Source of the DNA: Streptomyces sp. S3(2020) | GTDB taxonomy: Bacteria; Actinomycetota; Actinomycetes; Streptomycetales; Streptomycetaceae | Length of the DNA: 64,000 nucleotides | Assembly: GCF_013044505.1 (NCBI RefSeq) | Contig: NZ_JABERD010000028.1 | Span: 1 to 64,000 of the forward strand | Direction of reading: 5' to 3' | Shown here: positions 31,589 to 39,845 of the stretch, piece after piece | Layout: every line of letters starts with the position of its first letter | How positions within the stretch are numbered: position 1 is the stretch's first letter | Notes under the pieces: model-generated | The model's database searches: none | What the model saw: only the letters and a program-made list of their open reading frames with translations | What the model was told of the DNA's origin: nothing | Translations under genes and position numbers: made by a program

Positions 31589-32218
31589 TCACTCGGGCGG
31601 GAACAGCGCGAACAGCTTCTCCACGACCTCCGCGGGAGCGGAGTCCCGGGATCCCGCGTGGTACGGCGGCTCCGGCGCGTACTCGATGAGGAGCTGAAGG
31701 GCCTGCGCCACGTCGTCACCCGCGATCAGGCCCGCCAGGGTCAGAGCCATGTCGATGCCCGCCGAGACGCCTGCCGCGGTCGCGTAGTGACCGTCGATGA
31801 CGACCCGCTCGTGCGTCGGAATCGCACCGAACCCGGCGAGGTGATCGAGCGCGCCCCAGTGGGTCGTCGCCCGACGGCCGTCGAGGACTCCGGCGGCGGC
31901 GAGGATCAGGGAGCCCGTGCAGACGGACGTCGTCCACGTGGCCGTCCGGTCGGCCGTGCGCAGCCACTCGTGCAGGCTTCCGTCGGCCATCTGCTGCGCC
32001 TGCCCCGGGCCTCCGCCGACGATCACCACGTCCGGGTCCGGCACGTCGGCGAGGCGTGCGACGATATCGACCGACAGACTGCCCAAGTCGTTGCGGACAA
32101 GCCCCGGACGCTCGGCGACGAAGACGACCTCGGTGTCCGGGAGGCGGCCCAGGACCTCATAGGGTCCGATGACGTCCAGCGCGGTGAAACCGGGATAGAG
32201 AACGATCGCGACCTTCAT
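31589..32218 (-). CDS. DJ-1/PfpI family protein, second isonitrile hydratase-like enzyme
   Basis: 209 residues with nucleophile elbow TTSVCTGSLILAAAGVLDG (Cys100) and RRATTHWGALDHLAGFG, the isonitrile-hydratase pattern. N-terminal VAIVLYPGFTALDVIGPYEVLG is also typical. It resembles the enzyme at 9576-10187 but is paired with the second importer, 162 bases downstream of that importer's ATPase gene. Each importer in the window therefore has its own hydratase-like enzyme, as if each imported isonitrile chelate needs destruction to free its metal. Substrate inferred. Confidence 0.85.
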   Translation of the reverse strand: MKVAIVLYPGFTALDVIGPYEVLGRLPDTEVVFVAERPGLVRNDLGSLSVDIVARLADVPDPDVVIVGGGPGQAQQMADGSLHEWLRTADRTATWTTSVCTGSLILAAAGVLDGRRATTHWGALDHLAGFGAIPTHERVVIDGHYATAAGVSAGIDMALTLAGLIAGDDVAQALQLLIEYAPEPPYHAGSRDSAPAEVVEKLFALFPPE

Positions 32219-32380
32219 ACGGGTGGCTCCTTCGGTTGCTGTGGTGGCGGATCGGCCCGAGCGGACGACATGCGTCCGTCCACGCGGACAACCGCCGTTG
32301 ACATGGTTGTTCGGGGGCCTTCACACCGAGACGGACGACGAAGTGGTCGGCGGCCGACGCGGTGGGTCCGAAGCGATGCG

Positions 32381-33169
32381 TCATCCCCTGGGCCCCGGAT
32401 CGGACGAGGAGGCGACGGCAATACGGGGCCGGCCCGTGATCGGGTGGGTGTCGAGCACCGCGCGCACCCCGAACACGTCGTGCACCAGGTCGGGCGTCAG
32501 CACGTCGGTCGGAACGCCCACCGCGACAAGCCTGCCCTCCGCCATGACCGCGACGCGATCGCAGTACGAGACCGCGTGGTCGAGATCGTGCAGTGCCGTC
32601 AGCGTCGTCATCCTCAACTGCCGGATCAGGTCCAGGACCTCGAACTGCGCGCGCACGTCGAGGTGGTTGGTCGGCTCGTCGAGGATCAGCAGCCCGGCTT
32701 CCTGCGCGAGCGCGCGGGCGAGCAGGACACGCTGCTGTTCGCCGCCGGAGAGCGTCGTGAACCATCGCCGGGCCGCCCAGCGCATGTGTACGTCGTCCAG
32801 TGCCCGCTCGATGATCCGTTGGTCACACGCGGTGTCACGGTCGAGCGTGCCCTTGCGCGGGGTGCGGCCCATGGCGACGACCTCCTCTACGGAGAACTCG
32901 GCGCCGAGGACGGTGTGCTGGGTGACGATCGCGCGACGGCGGGCGACCTCACGCGCGGACAGGCTCCACACGCTCTCACCGCCGATCAGCGCCGCCCCGC
33001 CGCTCGGCCGCAGCACCCGGTAGGCGCTGCGCAGGAGCGTGGACTTCCCGCTGCCGTTGGGGCCGACGAGCCCGACCAGCTCACCCGGCTCGATACGCAG
33101 CGACACGTCGGAGACGATCCGGGCCGAGGCGATGTCGATGCTGACGCCGTCGAACTCCAGCCGCGTCAC
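32381..33169 (-). CDS. ABC importer ATP-binding protein, second set
   Basis: 262 residues. GTG start overlapping the permease stop (GTGA). Walker A GPNGSGKST, Q-loop AIVTQHTVLG, signature LSGGEQQRVLLARAL, Walker B LLILDEPTNHLD, switch His in ALHDLDHA. Paralogue of 10206-11033. Last gene of the second binding protein-permease-ATPase operon. Confidence 0.92.
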   Translation of the reverse strand: MTRLEFDGVSIDIASARIVSDVSLRIEPGELVGLVGPNGSGKSTLLRSAYRVLRPSGGAALIGGESVWSLSAREVARRRAIVTQHTVLGAEFSVEEVVAMGRTPRKGTLDRDTACDQRIIERALDDVHMRWAARRWFTTLSGGEQQRVLLARALAQEAGLLILDEPTNHLDVRAQFEVLDLIRQLRMTTLTALHDLDHAVSYCDRVAVMAEGRLVAVGVPTDVLTPDLVHDVFGVRAVLDTHPITGRPRIAVASSSDPGPRG

Positions 33170-34197
33170 GCCTGCTCCCCCCGCCTGGTACGGCGCAGCA
33201 GCCACAGCAGCACCGGCACACCGATGCCTGCCGTGAAGATGCCGGCCGGCAGTTCGTTGGGGCGGGCGACCGTTCGGCTCGCAAGGTCGACGAGCACCAG
33301 GAAGGTCGCGCCCACGAGCAGGGACGTCGGCAGGACACGCCGGTGTTCGGCGCCCACGACGAGGCGGGCGATGTGGGGGATCACCAGTCCGACGAAGCCG
33401 AGCCCGCCGGCGACCACGACGACGGTCGCGGTCATCAGCGACGTCACCACGAGCAGTCTGCGTCGGAAGCGGTGCACGTCGACCCCGAGCCCGGCCGCCG
33501 CATCGTCGCCGACCATGAGCGCGTTGAGGGCACGCCCCTGGGCGAACAGCCAGACGGCGCCCAGCGCGAGCGCGACGGCCGGTATGCGAAGGTCGGACCA
33601 TGCGGCCCCGGCGAGGCTGCCCATGAGCCAGAACATGATGCCGGCGAGCTGGTTCGGGTTCGTCTGCAACTGCACGAAACTCGTGGCGGCGACCGCGAGA
33701 TACCCCACGGCGACGCCGGCGAGGATCAACCGCGTGTCGGTCAGCTGTCCGCTTCGCTGGGCGATCAGGAACACCGTGGCCATGGTGAGCACCGCCGCGG
33801 CGAAGGCGCCGCCCGTCGCGCCCAGCCCGCCGAACGCCGCGGAGCCCATCGCCAGCACCAGCACGGCCCCCAGAGACGCGCCGGGAGTGATCCCCAGCAT
33901 GTAGGGATCCGCGAGTGGATTGCGTACCAGCGCCTGCAGCCCGACCCCGATGACGCTCAGCCCGGCGCCGACCACCGCGGCCACGAGGACGCGCGGCAGT
34001 CGCAGCTCCCAGACGATCTGCTCCTGGAGCGGGTCCAGGCCCGCCGTGTCGCCCGTCATGTGACGCAGGATCACCTGCCACACGTCATGCGCAGAGACGG
34101 TGACCGTGCCCATGGACACCGCGGCGGTGACAGCCGCCACGAGCGCCACGGCGAGCGTCGCGTACAGGAGGACCGGCCTACCGAGGATGCGCCGCAT
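33166..34197 (-). CDS. FecCD-family ABC permease, second set
   Basis: 343 residues with about ten helices; LRLPRVLVAAVVGAGLSVIG, QALVRNPLADPYMLG, MFWLMGSLAG, LGVDVHRFR and GFVGLVIPHIAR are the FecCD landmarks. The start overlaps the binding-protein stop by 20 bases. Paralogue of 11038-12063. Moves an imported metal chelate across the membrane. Confidence 0.93.
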   Translation of the reverse strand: MRRILGRPVLLYATLAVALVAAVTAAVSMGTVTVSAHDVWQVILRHMTGDTAGLDPLQEQIVWELRLPRVLVAAVVGAGLSVIGVGLQALVRNPLADPYMLGITPGASLGAVLVLAMGSAAFGGLGATGGAFAAAVLTMATVFLIAQRSGQLTDTRLILAGVAVGYLAVAATSFVQLQTNPNQLAGIMFWLMGSLAGAAWSDLRIPAVALALGAVWLFAQGRALNALMVGDDAAAGLGVDVHRFRRRLLVVTSLMTATVVVVAGGLGFVGLVIPHIARLVVGAEHRRVLPTSLLVGATFLVLVDLASRTVARPNELPAGIFTAGIGVPVLLWLLRRTRRGEQA

Positions 34198-35305
34198 CGG
34201 CGATCTTCTCCACCGCGAACGCGTTCGTCGGCCCGATGAACGCCCCGTCCGAGACGCTGGTGTACGTCTTGGTCTTCGACGCCTCCCATTGCGGGTACTT
34301 CTTGAACAGCCCGTCGGCGAGTTGCTTCACCTTGTCCTTTTCGGACGGGTCGGACAGTCCGATCACCAGCACGTCGACATCGGCGGATGCCAGCGCCTCG
34401 GCGCTCAGGTTCGAGGTCAGCTCCGGATTCGGCTTGTCGCTGGGAAAGGCGTTCTCGCCGCCCGCGGCCTCGATGATGTCGTCGTAGACACCGCCGGAGA
34501 ACACGGCGGGCAAGTCGTTGGCGCTCATCATCGCCATGCCGGGATACACCAGCAACACCTTCTTGCGGTCCTCGCCCTCGACCCGATTCCTGACGGACGA
34601 AATCCGCTTCTCGAGCCGCTCGACGAGGTCCGCGGCCTTCTGCTGCTCGTCGAAGACGACCCCGGTCTGCCGGATGAAATCAAAGGTCGACTCGATCGAC
34701 TGACGTTCGTAGACAGCCTGGTCCCGGGCCGACGGGTTCGTCGCCCCGTAAGCGCAGTCGACCGGGTTGACGTACGACTTGATCCCGACGTTCGCCAATT
34801 GCTCCCGGGTGGCGAATCCACTCTTCGCGTTGAACCCGCCGCTCCACGTCGACACCACGAGGTCGGGCTTGAGATCGAGCACCTTCTCGGCGGGAACATC
34901 GAAGTTCTTGTTCCACTCGACACCCCGGGTCGGCAGTTTCGCGACCTCCGCGACCATCTTCGGGTCGTCGGAAATGGTAACGCGTTGCGCGTTCGCGAGA
35001 ATACGGGTCTGAAGGCCGAGAAGGACGTAGGTCTCCACCTCTCCGACGGACGCGCCGTTCATGATAAGTACACGTTTGGGCGGGGCGTCGAATGTCACCT
35101 TCTGGCCGCAGTTGTCAATCGTCAGCGGATACGACGTCCTGGTCGGTGCGGCACTTGTCCCCGCAGCCACCGTGGCGTCCGAACCAGACCCCGCCGAGTC
35201 ACCGGAGCCGCACCCCGCGGCTGACAGGCTCAGCACGACGGAGACCATCACGACAGCACACCGTTTTGCTCCGGGCCGAAAGGACCGGAGGAATGTCAAA
35301 GGCAT
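34178..35305 (-). CDS. Substrate-binding lipoprotein, second set
   Basis: 375 residues from the ATG at 35305 (an in-frame start at 35362 is less likely). Signal peptide, lipobox SAAGC, Ser/Ala linker, then the FepB/BtuF fold with YPLTIDNCGQKVTF, RVLIMNGASVGEVETYVLLG and LKPDLVVST, closely matching the first binding protein. No ECF-type promoter was found in the 180 bases upstream, so this set is probably controlled differently, perhaps by the adjacent GlxA regulators. It may take up the same chelate, a variant from other bacteria, or a different metallophore. Confidence 0.9.
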   Translation of the reverse strand: MPLTFLRSFRPGAKRCAVVMVSVVLSLSAAGCGSGDSAGSGSDATVAAGTSAAPTRTSYPLTIDNCGQKVTFDAPPKRVLIMNGASVGEVETYVLLGLQTRILANAQRVTISDDPKMVAEVAKLPTRGVEWNKNFDVPAEKVLDLKPDLVVSTWSGGFNAKSGFATREQLANVGIKSYVNPVDCAYGATNPSARDQAVYERQSIESTFDFIRQTGVVFDEQQKAADLVERLEKRISSVRNRVEGEDRKKVLLVYPGMAMMSANDLPAVFSGGVYDDIIEAAGGENAFPSDKPNPELTSNLSAEALASADVDVLVIGLSDPSEKDKVKQLADGLFKKYPQWEASKTKTYTSVSDGAFIGPTNAFAVEKIADAAHPR

Positions 35306-35484
35306 CTGCACATCTACTTTCAGGAATTCACAGGCAGACCGGGTCAGGTCTTGGCGGTCCACAGGTGAGCGCCATCTGAAACCCTCACCGAGCGTATGAG
35401 CGCCGCGTCAGGTCGTCGATGTCACACAGCCCAAGAAATCTGCCGTCTCCCGGATCGGGGGAGGCGAAGGAGGAGTCCGTCCTA

Positions 35485-36501
35485 TCAGGGAGCGGAGTGG
35501 GGCGTCGACGGCTTCCCGAACGTACGGCGGTACTCCGTGGGCGATACGTCGAGTTCGCGCAGGAACGCCAGACGCATCGCTTCCGGCGTCCCGTATCCGC
35601 AGGCACGCGCGATACGCGTCACACCGTCTCGGGTGTCCGTCAGCAGGCGCTGCGCGGTCTCCAGGCGCAGAAGATCCACGTAGCGGCCCGGGGTCGTCCC
35701 GACCTGCTCGGTGAAGGCACGGGCGAACTGGCGGGGGGACAGGCCCGCCCGCCCCGCCAAGGCCGGAACCGAGAGGTCGGATGCCGGGTTCGCGGCGGCC
35801 CAGTACTGGACCTCACGCAGCGGATCCGAACGGGCGACCTGCGCCGAGAGCTGCACGCTGAACTGGGCCTGGTTGCCCGGCCGGCGCAGGTAGACCACCA
35901 GCAGCCGCGCGATCTCGTGCGCCACCGCGCGACCGAAGTCCTCCTCGACCAGGGCGATGGCGAGGTCCACGCCGGCGGTCACTCCAGCCGACGTGGAGAT
36001 CGGCCCGTCCCGGACGAAGATCGGCACCGGATCGACCTCGACCCGGGGAAACCTGCTCGCGAGGTAGTCACAGGATTCCCAGTGCGTCGTCGCCCGGCGG
36101 CCGTCGAGCAGTCCGGCCTCGGCAAGGAGATACGCCCCGGTGCACACGGACATCACACGTCTCACGCGAGGAGCACGCTCACGGAGCCATGCCACGAGTC
36201 GCTCGTCGACGTCCCCCACGCCCGGCCCACCCGGTACGAGCAGGAGGTCGGGATCCTCTGCATCGGCCAGATCGAGGTCGGGAACCAGTCGCAGACCACC
36301 GGCGGCGCGCACGGCCTCGCCTCCGACGGAAGCCGTTCGAATGACATAAGGCGGCGTGTCCACGCTTCCGGTGAAGCGCGCCGCCACCGAGAACACGTCC
36401 ACGGGCCCTGCCACGTCGAGGGGCTGCACGCCGTCGAACAGCACGACCAGTACCGACTGGGTTCCCACCCGGGCGACACCGGCATCGCCGGAAGGGCTCA
36501 T
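35485..36501 (-). CDS. GlxA-family AraC-type regulator, second copy
   Basis: 338 residues. DJ-1-like domain with MSVCTGAYLLAEAGLLDG and RRATTHWES, then AraC HTH (LSVPALAGRAGLSPRQFARAFTEQ, VTRIARACGYGTPEAMRLAF). Lies immediately upstream of the second importer in the same direction, 180 bases from its binding-protein gene. Likely regulates that importer, with the DJ-1-like domain as ligand sensor; inferred from position. Confidence 0.88.
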   Translation of the reverse strand: MSPSGDAGVARVGTQSVLVVLFDGVQPLDVAGPVDVFSVAARFTGSVDTPPYVIRTASVGGEAVRAAGGLRLVPDLDLADAEDPDLLLVPGGPGVGDVDERLVAWLRERAPRVRRVMSVCTGAYLLAEAGLLDGRRATTHWESCDYLASRFPRVEVDPVPIFVRDGPISTSAGVTAGVDLAIALVEEDFGRAVAHEIARLLVVYLRRPGNQAQFSVQLSAQVARSDPLREVQYWAAANPASDLSVPALAGRAGLSPRQFARAFTEQVGTTPGRYVDLLRLETAQRLLTDTRDGVTRIARACGYGTPEAMRLAFLRELDVSPTEYRRTFGKPSTPHSAP

Positions 36502-36805
36502 CACTCCGCCGAGGCTACCGCGTCGTCACACCTGGCTGAGTACCCGTCGGCAGGCAGGCCCGTCAGGACCCCGCCGAACCGGCTCAGCGCCCTCAGACCA
36601 CGCCAGGGCCACCCGCGACGTCCCCCAGGTCGTCAACGTCCAGCACGGCAATATCCAGGGGCCTGCCCCGAAAAGGTCAGACCTCGTTGACCTGCATGTT
36701 TGCCGGACTAGCGAAGTGACGCCAAGTCACCCGCTACACATAGGGAACCTGAACTCCACCACGTCCCCTCGTCGGCAGCAGGTCGGCGAACTACATCTAT
36801 GCGCG
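36502..36805. other. Intergenic stretch, nothing recognised
   Basis: About 300 bases between the second GlxA gene and the conserved hypothetical gene, both on the minus strand. Composition is less GC-biased at third positions than neighbouring genes. No gene, repeat or promoter element was recognised. Confidence 0.4.
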
Positions 36806-38002
36806 TCACCGACCGCCCCGCCGCTCCGGCCCGTCAGGGCTCCATCCCCTGAGATACGGCTTGAGTTCCTCCGGCGTGGGTTCGCGTGTGTCCGGCATTT
36901 TCGGAAGGTCGCTCAAGGGGTCGATCGACCTCGCGTACGCCCTTGCCCACTCCAACCAGCGCCGGGCCCGGCTCAGAGCCGGCTCGTCCGCAACACCGTG
37001 AAGCTCGCCAATCCGACGTTCCAAGGCCGTGCAGTACGCGCTGAGGGCAGCGGACTCCTGCCAGCGCCCGGCCTCTTCGCGTAGTGCCTGGGCAAGTTGT
37101 TCGCGAACAGCCTGTTCTTTCGCCACCTCCACGGCCGCTCGCCAGCGAACTTCGCGTTCCGCAATGGCTCGCTGCTCGTCCTGCCTGCGCCGAGCGTCTT
37201 GTGCGGCTCGTGCCTCGATCTCTCCAAGGACCGCGTCCAGGGCCTCTTCGAGCGTCCGGGTCTTCCGATCTCGCCAGCGACCGGGCCGGTCGGTCAGGCC
37301 GTGAGCGACCTCCACGACGAGGCGAGACGAGCGGTCGGGATCTGTGGACTGTGGGAACTCCTGCCTGACACTGACGGTGTAGGCGAGGCCGTCGACAGCA
37401 ATGTCCACTCCGCCCTCGCGTGGGTGAAGGAACGAGTGGGCCTTCCGCACCTCATACCCTCGCCGGACCGCCTCAGCCGACAGTCCCTGCAGCAGGAGAA
37501 GCGACCTTCGGCGGAGCCCCGAAGGCATGATGAGTCGTCGGCGCTCGTCGTCTTTGAGCGCGGTGACGATCGGATGGAGGTTCCCCAGCCGTGAGGGAAC
37601 GGGGACCGGATCCCCACTTTCCTTCGGCCGTTGACCCCGCGCATTGGGATGCGGGCCATCCGCAAGGAACAGTTCCAGCCCCGGCGCAACGTACGGAACC
37701 TTCTCGATGCGCTTGCCCGCTGGTTCCAGACCATGCCGTTTCGCGTAGTTGACGACGCGCCGCCACTCCGCGACCTCGTCATCGTCAGGGTCGGTGATCC
37801 GAACGCGGCCCTCGGCGACGAGCCGCTCGATCAGCTCATGAGCCTTCGCCCGCCGGGCCCGCGCGACGGGCCTCTCGCTGTAGGGCATCCGGGGGCTGAC
37901 GGGCGCTGCCAGCTCACTGCCATCAGCGGCCGCAGAGTCGTCGTCGATCATCAGGACCCCACCATCCCGCAAGGTATCGGCCGAGCGCCAGTCACTCGAC
38001 AT
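36806..38002 (-). CDS. Conserved hypothetical protein with long charged helix
   Basis: 398 residues from the ATG at 38002 (MSSDWRSADTLRDGG); the frame stays open to 38191. The middle part (PVPSRLGNLHPIV, LRRRSLLLLQGLSAEAVRRGYEV, GGVDIAVDGLAYTVSVRQE) looks globular. From about residue 270 there is a long Glu/Arg/Ala-rich helix (EALDAVLGEIEARAAQDARR onward), probably a coiled coil. It ends with LYRGWSPDGP-like residues (PYLRGWSPDGPERRGGR). I have seen similar plain actinomycete proteins but know no function. GC third-position bias is weaker than in neighbours, which hints at acquired DNA. Confidence 0.7.
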   Translation of the reverse strand: MSSDWRSADTLRDGGVLMIDDDSAAADGSELAAPVSPRMPYSERPVARARRAKAHELIERLVAEGRVRITDPDDDEVAEWRRVVNYAKRHGLEPAGKRIEKVPYVAPGLELFLADGPHPNARGQRPKESGDPVPVPSRLGNLHPIVTALKDDERRRLIMPSGLRRRSLLLLQGLSAEAVRRGYEVRKAHSFLHPREGGVDIAVDGLAYTVSVRQEFPQSTDPDRSSRLVVEVAHGLTDRPGRWRDRKTRTLEEALDAVLGEIEARAAQDARRRQDEQRAIAEREVRWRAAVEVAKEQAVREQLAQALREEAGRWQESAALSAYCTALERRIGELHGVADEPALSRARRWLEWARAYARSIDPLSDLPKMPDTREPTPEELKPYLRGWSPDGPERRGGR

Positions 38003-38314
38003 CCAGGCTCCACCACCCGCGCTGAAAACGAGATCGTTCGACGAGTCCGTACTGGCGTACAGAGCCGAAAGGCGCCCGTCAGCAGTGGGAGTCCCCTGGG
38101 ACTTTTCTGGGACTTCCGGCCCCATCAAGCAGCACGAGCATGAAATAGCCGAAAGGTCATTCGTGCAGGTCAGCGACCACAGCCCATTCATCGCGGCAGG
38201 TCACCGCGTCCGCTGGTCTCTTCCGGGACATCTGAGCGGCCCTCGCAGGAACGCCGTCGCACCCATCCCGACCTGTGTCCACGCAGGGCTGGAGGGGCGC
38301 GGCGGCGTCAGCGA
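38003..38314. other. Gap between hypothetical gene and DUF397 gene
   Basis: About 310 bases. The hypothetical frame is open to 38191 but its translation there is Cys/Ser-rich and unconvincing. No promoter or repeat recognised. Confidence 0.4.
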
Positions 38315-38506
38315 TCAGCGCCCGGCCACAAACCGTACGAACGGCGCCCACTGCTCACGCCCCACGGCGAAGGGCGAGCGGGACACGTCCTTGGAGTCCC
38401 GTACGTGAACGGCCTGTTCGGCGATCGCGATCTCCACGCAGTCGTCGCCCTGGCTGCCGCTGTAACTGGACTTGAACCAGGCGAGTTCCGTCGTACCGCT
38501 ACTCAT
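38315..38506 (-). CDS. DUF397 domain protein
   Basis: 63 residues: LAWFKSSYSGSQGDDCVEIA, VHVRDSKD and AWAPFVRF-like EQWAPFVRFV are the DUF397 landmarks. The ATG overlaps the stop of the XRE gene (ATGA). DUF397 proteins pair with XRE/DUF5753 regulators in actinomycetes and are small partner or antagonist proteins tied to development and secondary metabolism. Confidence 0.93.
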   Translation of the reverse strand: MSSGTTELAWFKSSYSGSQGDDCVEIAIAEQAVHVRDSKDVSRSPFAVGREQWAPFVRFVAGR

Positions 38507-39390
38507 AGCTCTCCTCGCAGTCGCTCCAGCAAGTCCCTGGATTCCTTGGGACCCAGGGCCTGCGAGCGCAGTGTTTCATAGCGCTGGCAGAGCAGGCTCA
38601 CCTCTTTTCGGTCCGAGATCAACCGGCCGTTCTCCTGCCCCTCGGAGTACCCGAGCCGCTGACCCGCCGGGGTCTCCAAGATCCGCACCGGCCCATCCAG
38701 GCACGGGTGCAACCCAGCCTCCAACGGCACCAATTGAAGCGTCACATTACGCGGAGCGCTCCGCTCCAACACATGATCCACCAACCCGCGCATCGCCTCC
38801 GCGTCCCCGAACCGCCGCCGGAAGACATGCTCTTCCACGATGAAGCTGAAGGGCACGGTGGGCCGTTCACCCATCATCCGCTGCCGCTCCATCCGCGCGG
38901 CGAACTGCTCCTCCAACTCCCCATCGGTCCGCAGCGGAATCGTGCCCTCGAACACCGCCCGCGCATACGCCTCCGACTGCAACAACCCCGGCACCAGCCG
39001 ACATTCGTACGTACACAGGCTCACCGCCTCCCGCTCCAGCCGAGCCCACCGCCGGAACCAAGCCGCAAGACCCACCTCGCCCCGGCTGAGATGGCGAGCC
39101 GCCCGCCTCAACGCGCCCGTGCCGCCCAGCGCCCCCTCCGCGCGCTCGATGAACGCCTCGTCCGGCATCCGGCGTCCCAACTCCACGGACTCCACGGTGT
39201 GCTTGGAGAACTGGACGATCGCGGCGAGCTCTTCCCGGCTGAGCCCCGCGTGCTCACGTAACGCCTGCACGACCGCCCCGAACGTGCGCAGACTGTCCGA
39301 CGGATGAGGCTCCCGCTCCCACTCCCCCGCCGAAACCGCCCGGACGCCGTCCTCCGCGCCCGCCTCTTGCCCGACTTCGACGATGTCCAT
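38503..39390 (-). CDS. XRE-type regulator with DUF5753 domain
   Basis: 295 residues from the ATG at 39390 (GGAGAGAGGGG upstream). HTH in residues ~35-90 (FGAVVQALREHAGLSREELAAIVQFSKHTVESVELG). The DUF5753 C-terminal domain follows (AWFRRWARLEREAVSLCTYEC, LVPGLLQSEAYARAVF, RMERQRMM). Coupled by overlap to the DUF397 gene. Such pairs are abundant in Streptomyces; specific targets are unknown. Confidence 0.93.
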   Translation of the reverse strand: MDIVEVGQEAGAEDGVRAVSAGEWEREPHPSDSLRTFGAVVQALREHAGLSREELAAIVQFSKHTVESVELGRRMPDEAFIERAEGALGGTGALRRAARHLSRGEVGLAAWFRRWARLEREAVSLCTYECRLVPGLLQSEAYARAVFEGTIPLRTDGELEEQFAARMERQRMMGERPTVPFSFIVEEHVFRRRFGDAEAMRGLVDHVLERSAPRNVTLQLVPLEAGLHPCLDGPVRILETPAGQRLGYSEGQENGRLISDRKEVSLLCQRYETLRSQALGPKESRDLLERLRGEL

Positions 39391-39551
39391 CCGCCGCCCC
39401 TCTCTCCAGCCCGTTCGCTGCCGCACACGCCACCACTCAGCGTGACGGCCCCACGCGCGTACTGTCTACTCCGCGTGCCCGTACGCTGACTCCGCGTACG
39501 GGGCGCGGCGCCCGCGCGCAGCCCTACCCGGACGACGCGCGGACGCCGAGG

Positions 39552-39845
39552 TCACGCCGTCGGATCGAGGAACGTCAGGACGGAGGCGTCCTCCTCGATG
39601 AGCGGAGTGAGTGCGGTGTTGAACGGGGGGCCGTAGGGGGCCTTCAGGTGTGCCTGGAAGGCGTCCTCGTCGCGGTAGACCTCGAAGATCCAGTAGGCGC
39701 GCGGGGCGGCGGCCTTGGTGTAGACGTCGAAGGTGAGGTTGCCTTCTTCCTCGCGGACAGTGCGGGCGTAGTCCCCGATCAGGCGGGCGACCTCGTCCTG
39801 TGCGCCTTCACGGGCGGTGAACTCTGCGAGCAGGGTCTTCTTCAC
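39552..39845 (-). CDS. Antibiotic-biosynthesis monooxygenase (ABM) domain protein
   Basis: 97 residues, single dimeric ferredoxin-like ABM domain: LLAEFTAREGAQDEVARLI, ENTLTFDVY-like GNLTFDVYTK, YWIFEVYRDEDAFQAH and LDPTA end. Relatives include quinol monooxygenases and heme-free oxygenases; substrate unknown. It starts 38 bases inside the 3' end of the GH32 gene in another frame, which is odd and points to a lost stop in that gene. Confidence 0.85.
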   Translation of the reverse strand: MKKTLLAEFTAREGAQDEVARLIGDYARTVREEEGNLTFDVYTKAAAPRAYWIFEVYRDEDAFQAHLKAPYGPPFNTALTPLIEEDASVLTFLDPTA

